Positions 39,647 through 43,861 of a DNA stretch of 43,861 bases are shown piece after piece (position 1 is the stretch's first letter; each line of letters opens with the position of its first letter). The notes below the pieces were generated by a model. The model saw only the letters and a program-made list of their open reading frames with translations, was not told the origin of the DNA and ran no database searches. A program made the translations under genes and the position numbers. This DNA is from an uncultured Candidatus Melainabacteria bacterium (GTDB lineage: Bacteria; Cyanobacteriota; Vampirovibrionia; Gastranaerophilales; Gastranaerophilaceae): contig CAKUZI010000013.1 of the NCBI GenBank assembly GCA_934717855.1, positions 1 to 43,861 on the forward strand, given 5' to 3'.

Positions 39647-40345
39647 TTGAACGAATTTTTGACAGAAAAACATAAACAAGATTTTAATACAGCTTTTAAT
39701 ATATATGAGAACACGTATTCTCATGGGTATTTGGTTGAACTGCTTAAAAATGGTTCTATTGCAGAAAAACAAGCAACAACTATAAAAATTGACGGAATTT
39801 ATTCAAAAGAGGAAGCTATAATATTTATTTCAAACCTTACAGGGTGCGACGGAAAAATTAGAGAAGCCGTATCCTTTAGACTGCGCGAGTTTTTGCCTCA
39901 AAATCCAAATTTTTACATTGATTTTGTTGACCAATTCCTTGATGCAATAATCGATATAAACGGAAATATTTGTAGAAATACTATAGAAGCGATACAGGTT
40001 CTAAAATCTTTTCCCCAATTTACATCAGAATTTTGTTCAAAATTAGCACAAAAAACGCTTGAAATAATTCCTCCAATTTTAGCATTTGATATACAAGAGG
40101 GAAAATACAAGATAAATAAAGAAGTCTTTAAATTATATTGGTACTTAGAAACAATTTCTACTTTTGTTGAATTCATTGATGCGGAGACTCTATTTGAAAT
40201 TTTATCAAAAACCAAAAACGTAAAAGACTACACTATTAGAGAGAAAACTGCGAAAATTATATCTAAAATAAAAAATTCTTCAAAATTTGATGCCCTTAAA
40301 GCAGAATTAAAGCAAGACCAAAACTATTATGTACAAAGAGTTTAA
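39647..40345 (+). CDS. Helical, HEAT-like orphan protein (232 aa)
   Basis: The protein is almost all alpha-helical with paired-helix spacing, for example GCDGKIREAVSFRLREFLPQ and a similar helix pair in DAIIDINGNICRNTIEAIQVLK, which resembles HEAT-like repeats as found in scaffolds. No signal or membrane segment. The start is TTG at 39647, the only initiator in reach, with AGGTT 11-15 nt ahead. It is followed by the RHH gene 125 nt on. No function can be assigned. Confidence 0.72.
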   Translation: MNEFLTEKHKQDFNTAFNIYENTYSHGYLVELLKNGSIAEKQATTIKIDGIYSKEEAIIFISNLTGCDGKIREAVSFRLREFLPQNPNFYIDFVDQFLDAIIDINGNICRNTIEAIQVLKSFPQFTSEFCSKLAQKTLEIIPPILAFDIQEGKYKINKEVFKLYWYLETISTFVEFIDAETLFEILSKTKNVKDYTIREKTAKIISKIKNSSKFDALKAELKQDQNYYVQRV

Positions 40346-40470
40346 CGAAATGTATTAAGATTTGTTACAAGGTTTATAAGAAATATATACACTTTACGCA
40401 ATTTTTAATTACAAATTTACTTTATATAAATACAGGGGACTTACAAAGGGAATTAAAAAAGGAGAACGAT

Positions 40471-40659
40471 ATGGCCAGAGTACTAATTTCAATGCCGGAA
40501 AGATTTTTAGACGAAATAGATAAAGTTGCAGGAAATGAAAATCGCACAAGATCTGAATTAATCAGAGAAGCTCTTAGAACTTATATGTATCGCAACCAAA
40601 TCAGAAATTCACAAAAAGCTTCAAAAAATGCCGAAATTTTAGAATCTCTTCTCGGTTAA
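40471..40659 (+). CDS. Ribbon-helix-helix (CopG-type) DNA-binding protein
   Basis: The 62-aa protein is a classic RHH: strand ARVLISMPE (2-10), helix FLDEIDKVAGNE, turn with RTRSELIREALRTYMYR as second helix, then a short polar tail. RHH dimers bind operators as repressors or antitoxins. AAAGGAG is the ribosome-binding site. The next gene downstream is a second, smaller RHH-like protein, not a recognisable toxin. Confidence 0.88.
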   Translation: MARVLISMPERFLDEIDKVAGNENRTRSELIREALRTYMYRNQIRNSQKASKNAEILESLLG

Positions 40660-40672
40660 AGCAATTAACAAA

Positions 40673-40700
40673 TGGACAATCTACAAAATTTGGTTATAAT
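40673..40700 (+). promoter_or_regulatory. Promoter of the 53-aa RHH-like gene
   Basis: TGGACA (40673-40678), 16 nt, TATAAT (40695-40700). It starts 13 nt after the first RHH stop, so the second gene has its own transcript with a leader of about 14 nt. Confidence 0.65.
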
Positions 40701-40720
40701 GGAGTTAAAGGGGAAATAAA

Positions 40721-40882
40721 ATGGGAAATACAGAATATACAATGTCATCATTAGATGAATATTTTGAAATCTTAGACAAAGAAAACAAAAAACGTTCAGA
40801 ACTAATTGCAAAATCATTGGTAAAATACTTACAAAAAAATAAACAAGTAAATAAATTTGAAACTTTGCAATTAGCAAAATAA
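40721..40882 (+). CDS. Short RHH-like protein, 53 aa
   Basis: An open frame ATG to TAA behind AAAGGGG at good spacing and a strong promoter. The product aligns with the upstream RHH protein: YTMSSLDEYFEILDKENKKR over its strand and first helix, and RSELIAKSLVKYLQKN over the second helix, sharing RSELI. The beta-strand is shorter. The C-terminal tail is FETLQLAK. Probably a diverged duplicate acting as a DNA-binding or heterodimer partner; inference. Confidence 0.7.
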   Translation: MGNTEYTMSSLDEYFEILDKENKKRSELIAKSLVKYLQKNKQVNKFETLQLAK

Positions 40883-40888
40883 AGATTT

Positions 40889-40909
40889 ATCCTGAAGCGG
40901 AGTCAGGAT
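40889..40909. repeat. Short ATCCTGA/TCAGGAT hairpin
   Basis: ATCCTGA and TCAGGAT (7 bp, 7-nt loop) just after the RHH-like stop. It resembles ends of dispersed GTCATCCTGAG-type elements and has no U-tract. Confidence 0.4.
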
Positions 40910-40974
40910 CTGAGGTCAAGGTCAATTAAAATATTTGGGTGAAAATGGTAAAAATTTATAGGGGAAAAATTGTT

Positions 40975-41000
40975 AAGGTCTGCTAATATTAGCAGACCTT
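40975..41000. repeat. Perfect 26-bp palindrome
   Basis: AAGGTCTGCTAAT is followed at once by its exact inverse. No U-tract adjoins on the plus side, so it is either an RNA hairpin or a dimeric-protein site. It lies between the RHH-like gene and the tuf terminator. Confidence 0.7.
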
Positions 41001-41013
41001 GTGGTTTAACAAC

Positions 41014-41045
41014 AAAAAGAGAGCTCGTTTCCGAACTCTCTTTTT
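41014..41045. terminator. Terminator of tuf (bidirectional)
   Basis: GAGAGTTCG and CGAGCTCTC (minus-strand reading, one wobble) close a GAAA tetraloop, with five A before and five T after in either direction. It lies 25 nt past the tuf stop. Confidence 0.92.
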
Positions 41046-41069
41046 AAATTTATCAATGTCGTTCTAAAA

Positions 41070-42278
41070 TTATTCAATAATTTTGTCAACAACACCGGCA
41101 CCAACTGTGTGGCCACCTTCACGGATAGCAAATCTCATACCTTCTTCGATTGCAACTGGAGCGATAAGTTCAACTTCCATTACAACGTTATCACCAGGCA
41201 TTACCATTTGACCGTCGAATTTGATAGAACCAGTTACGTCAGTTGTTCTGATGTAGAACTGAGGTCTGTAACCAGGGAAGAATGGAGTGTGACGTCCACC
41301 TTCTTCTTTAGTCAATACGTAAACGTTTGCTGTGAATTTTGTGTGTGGGTGAATTGTACCAGGTTTAGCCAATACTTGACCACGTTGAATATCAGTTTTA
41401 TCAACACCTCTTAACAAAGCACCGATGTTATCACCAGCTTGACCTTGGTCAAGAGATTTTCTGAACATTTCAACACCTGTAACTGTTGTTTTCTTAGTTT
41501 CGCCTAAACCAACTAATTCAACTTCGTCACCAACTTTAACGATACCACGTTCTACTCTACCAGTAGCAACTGTACCACGACCTGTGATTGAGAATACGTC
41601 TTCTACAGGCATCAAGAATGGTTTGTCTAAATCACGTTCAGGAGTTGGGAAGTATTCATCGATAGCATCCATCAATTCCCAAATTTTATCAACCCATTTA
41701 TCTTGACCACGACCGATTGAAGGATTAGCTTGAGCTGCTTCTAAAGCTTTCAAAGCTGAACCGTGGATGAACGGAATGTTGTCACCGTCGAATTCGTAAG
41801 AAGAAAGAAGTTCTCTAACTTCCATTTCAACCAATTCCAACAATTCTGGATCGTCAACCATATCACATTTGTTCAAGAATACAACTAGGTTAGGAACACC
41901 AACCTGACGAGCAAGCAAAATGTGTTCACGAGTTTGAGGCATAGCACCATCTGTAGCAGCAACTACCAAGATAGCTCCATCCATTTGAGCAGCACCTGTA
42001 ATCATGTTTTTAACATAGTCAGCGTGGCCCGGGCAGTCTACGTGAGCGTAGTGTCTCTTAGCTGTTTCGTATTCTACGTGAGCAGTAGAGATAGTAATAC
42101 CTCTTGCTTTTTCTTCTGGAGCAGCATCGATTTCATCAAATTTTTTCAATGCAGCTTGTCCTTGAGCAGCCAATACAGCAGTAATAGCTGCAGTTAATGT
42201 TGTTTTACCGTGGTCAACGTGGCCAATTGTACCGATGTTAACGTGCGGTTTGGTACGTTCGTACTTTTCTCTTGCCAT
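41070..42278 (-). CDS. tuf: Elongation factor Tu
   Basis: The GTPase that delivers aminoacyl-tRNA. The 402-aa protein has GHVDHGKT (19-26), RGITI, DCPGHADY, NKCD and SALK nucleotide motifs, and beta-barrel domains II and III to GGHTVGAGVVDKIIE. AAGGAG is 9 nt from the ATG. Usual neighbours fusA, rpsL, rpsG and rpsJ are absent; it is monocistronic with a consensus promoter and a strong terminator. The base choice is clearly less AT-biased and more regular than in neighbours, as expected for a highly expressed gene. Confidence 0.99.
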   Translation of the reverse strand: MAREKYERTKPHVNIGTIGHVDHGKTTLTAAITAVLAAQGQAALKKFDEIDAAPEEKARGITISTAHVEYETAKRHYAHVDCPGHADYVKNMITGAAQMDGAILVVAATDGAMPQTREHILLARQVGVPNLVVFLNKCDMVDDPELLELVEMEVRELLSSYEFDGDNIPFIHGSALKALEAAQANPSIGRGQDKWVDKIWELMDAIDEYFPTPERDLDKPFLMPVEDVFSITGRGTVATGRVERGIVKVGDEVELVGLGETKKTTVTGVEMFRKSLDQGQAGDNIGALLRGVDKTDIQRGQVLAKPGTIHPHTKFTANVYVLTKEEGGRHTPFFPGYRPQFYIRTTDVTGSIKFDGQMVMPGDNVVMEVELIAPVAIEEGMRFAIREGGHTVGAGVVDKIIE

Positions 42279-42345
42279 GAGATTAATCTCCTTTTTTCTA
42301 GTTTATACTACAATACTAATTTGGTATTTTAAGCCATATAAATAT

Positions 42346-42373
42346 ATAATATTTGCTCAAATTTTTTTGTCAA
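42346..42373 (-). promoter_or_regulatory. Promoter of tuf
   Basis: Perfect TTGACA (42368-42373), 16 nt, TATTAT (42346-42351) on the minus strand; leader about 60 nt. The best -35 in the window. Confidence 0.8.
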
Positions 42374-42420
42374 CAAGTCTAATCAAACTCAGCCCAAAGA
42401 TTTTTCATTCTTGCATTTTG

Positions 42421-42429
42421 TGCTATTAT
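42421..42429 (+). promoter_or_regulatory. Extended -10 of the WG-repeat gene (leaderless geometry)
   Basis: TGC then TATTAT (42424-42429), 6 nt, ATG at 42436, with no Shine-Dalgarno. The same arrangement as at 9712, 22535 and 39277. Confidence 0.55.
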
Positions 42430-42435
42430 TAAATT

Positions 42436-43347
42436 ATGAAAAGAGTATTTTTTTCAACAATTTTAATATTGCTTCTTGGTGCAACACCTGTTTTTTCGGT
42501 AGAGGCTATTCAAAAGCCGTTATCGATGAACGAAATTGCGGTTTTTAGTAATGAAAAAGGGAACTTATTCGGCTTAAAAGCAAAAAATAGTGACGAAATT
42601 ATTGTTGATGCAAAATATAAAAAGCTTATCCGACTTGGAAATTCTTCTTGGATTATCAACCAAAAGAATAAATATGGGTTAATTGATTGTTCTGGAGAAA
42701 TTCTTGTAGAGCCTAAATATAGACATGTTGACAGAATGCTTGGCAAATACGTTAAACTTGGTAATGAAAATAGCTATGGAGTTTATAACGAAAAAGGCGA
42801 GAATATTATTCCGAATGAGTATATGTCTGTAGACATGCTTTTTGGAGAAATGTTTCTTATAAAGAAGAATTACAAATACGGAGTTACTGATAAAAACGGT
42901 AAAATTATTCTTAACACAATTTTTGATGACATTTACATGCCAAAACCAAATATTATGAGAATTGAATATAACGGTCAGTGGTATGAAATCGAGCAAATTG
43001 CCGGCGGGGAAATTGTACTGCCTGAAGACGTTAAAAATATTAAAGAAAACAGTGACTTCAGGGTTACTGAGTTCGTGAAAGCACCAATTACAGCTTCCGG
43101 ATATTCTGCCGTAACTTTTACTGATTATTTTCTAAAACTATTTTCATCCATTTCTCCATCCCATGAAGAAACGATTGATGAATTAATGTTTTCTCAAGGT
43201 GCAGATACTGTAAATATCTTTATAAAATGTACTTGGTTACCTAAGTATCCATTTACATTTGCAAAAAAATACTACCACAATATAAGAACCCCAAACAATG
43301 GACCGCTCAGCAATGTAAAAAGCGATTTGAAGAAGAAATTGGAATAG
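42436..43347 (+). CDS. Exported WG-repeat protein
   Basis: A signal peptide (1-21, cleaved after VFS or nearby) precedes about four WG-type repeats (about 45-175), each with (K)YGLID/YGVYN/YGVTD, then G(E/K)I(L/I)VEPKY-like strands. WG repeats form beta-propeller-like or solenoid surfaces and are often found in envelope proteins. The C-terminal about 115 residues lack repeats and I cannot name them. It should be periplasmic or outer-membrane associated. Divergent from tuf, with a leaderless-type promoter. Confidence 0.82.
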   Translation: MKRVFFSTILILLLGATPVFSVEAIQKPLSMNEIAVFSNEKGNLFGLKAKNSDEIIVDAKYKKLIRLGNSSWIINQKNKYGLIDCSGEILVEPKYRHVDRMLGKYVKLGNENSYGVYNEKGENIIPNEYMSVDMLFGEMFLIKKNYKYGVTDKNGKIILNTIFDDIYMPKPNIMRIEYNGQWYEIEQIAGGEIVLPEDVKNIKENSDFRVTEFVKAPITASGYSAVTFTDYFLKLFSSISPSHEETIDELMFSQGADTVNIFIKCTWLPKYPFTFAKKYYHNIRTPNNGPLSNVKSDLKKKLE

Positions 43348-43420
43348 CTAAAGTTATAATATTTTAGATTATATATGAAACATTTTATAAAACTCAGATT
43401 TGTTTTATTAATTAAAATGT

Positions 43421-43567
43421 GCCTTGGTTAAAGAATTTGGCTATGACCAAAATGGTGATATATTGTACGATTCCGATTTTTCAGATGATTTAGATTATAT
43501 ATCAATTGCTCCTAATACGGTCAGTTACTTACTTTATAGAATCATCGAAAATGTTGATAAAAAATAA
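43421..43567 (+). pseudogene. Coding-like C-terminal remnant
   Basis: An open frame with ordinary codon use reads LVKEFGYDQNGDILYDSD and on to a stop at 43567, but has no ATG and no ribosome-binding site; a TTG at 43424 is the only start. It reads like the last about 47 residues of a longer acidic protein whose front has been lost. Alternatively a short unstarted gene. 43348-43420 holds nothing else. Confidence 0.35.
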
Positions 43568-43632
43568 TTAAAGAACAAGCACGACTTAAATGAGTACATA
43601 GACCTACAAAAATTATAATGCAAACACAAAAA

Positions 43633-43658
43633 AGACCCCTTACGGAGTCTCTTTTATT
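43633..43658. terminator. Hairpin terminator after the remnant
   Basis: AGACCCC and GGAGTCT (7 pairs with a mismatch or wobble, TTAC loop), with TTTTTT on the minus side and CTTTTATTT on the plus side. It can serve either strand. Confidence 0.65.
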
Positions 43659-43706
43659 TACGCGAGAAGGGATTATCTTGAACACTCGTTTTTAACTAGT
43701 CTACGC

Positions 43707-43742
43707 TTGAATGTTACATAATTTGCATTATTACACATTCAA
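43707..43742. repeat. 36-bp near-palindrome
   Basis: TTGAATGT (43707-43714) and ACATTCAA (43735-43742) pair; inside, ATAAT and ATTAT pair around TTGC, with a symmetric TAC/TAC internal loop. The rest of 43568-43861 has no gene I can support. Confidence 0.6.
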
Positions 43743-43861
43743 ACCTTCGCCCTCAGCTCGTGTTCGCTCAAACTATAAAAAGACACATTGTTTGATTACT
43801 TATGACAGATGGTTTGATTATTTTGGGCAAAATAAACAAATCTTTTCATTTTAATCTTTAC

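Noticed and set aside
41109..42197. Plus-strand frames opposite tuf
   Set aside because: Frames antisense to a highly conserved gene with biased codons; composition is not protein-like.
43797..43850. 17-codon minus-strand frame at the right edge
   Set aside because: No ribosome-binding site and too short to judge.

Overview
The window is an AT-rich, gene-dense bacterial chromosome segment. It looks like a diderm from the non-photosynthetic cyanobacterial branch (Melainabacteria/Vampirovibrionia, Gastranaerophilales-like). This assignment is inference. It rests on LptC/LptA lipopolysaccharide-transport proteins together with the peptidoglycan-amidation ligase MurT, PdxJ-type vitamin B6 synthesis, strong A+T bias, several lineage-specific proteins with polar N-termini, and intergenic heptamer repeats resembling the short tandemly repeated repetitive (STRR) sequences of cyanobacteria. 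I see no tRNA, rRNA, CRISPR array, insertion sequence or prophage.

Layout. The window opens in the first codons of rpmI (minus strand, clear promoter). Positions 250-5779 are a minus-strand envelope operon murC-murB-ddl-ftsQ-nadE, with overlapping or abutting genes and a NadE whose glutaminase half looks dead. Next come an orphan 364-aa protein and leuS, and on the plus strand an exported NTF2-like protein translationally coupled to lspA. A three-repeat orphan protein (11096-12175) lies convergent to lspA. Minus-strand murT-pdxJ-(zinc-ribbon protein) follows. A long minus-strand run at 15271-23809 holds an inactive-looking M16 peptidase homologue, lptC, lptA, a TPR protein, dprA, topA and a shikimate dehydrogenase with a 200-residue Gln/Pro-rich N-terminal extension. 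tmk and a small membrane-anchored orphan are on the plus strand. Then, on the minus strand, come a DUF429-like protein, map, adk, gyrB, and rimP-nusA behind a 552-aa coiled-coil orphan.

The largest non-coding stretch, 34404-35448, holds a strongly terminated plus-strand unit with RNA-like inverted repeats, a 63-bp tandem repeat, a run of ten G, one heptamer repeat arm and the structured leader of rpsB. rpsB-tsf are split by an 84-bp heptamer inverted-repeat element. clpP, a Met/Gln-rich orphan, a formyltetrahydrofolate cyclo-ligase, a 58-aa small gene, a helical orphan, two tandem ribbon-helix-helix genes (the second only 53 aa), tuf and a WG-repeat exported protein complete the window.

How it works together. 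Most genes are housekeeping: cell wall and outer-membrane assembly (murBC, ddl, ftsQ, murT, lptA/C, lspA), translation (rpmI, leuS, rpsB, tsf, tuf, map, rimP), DNA topology and uptake (gyrB, topA, dprA) and cofactors (nadE, pdxJ, fthC). The most novel signals are regulatory. (1) The bipartite box CTTAACAAA-N11-TAGCAA stands 44-58 nt upstream of three unrelated orphan genes and nowhere else I could find in exact form. (2) Four genes have a -10 hexamer exactly 6 nt before the ATG and no Shine-Dalgarno, predicting leaderless mRNAs. (3) A family of four-heptamer arms is dispersed between genes, twice as inverted pairs.
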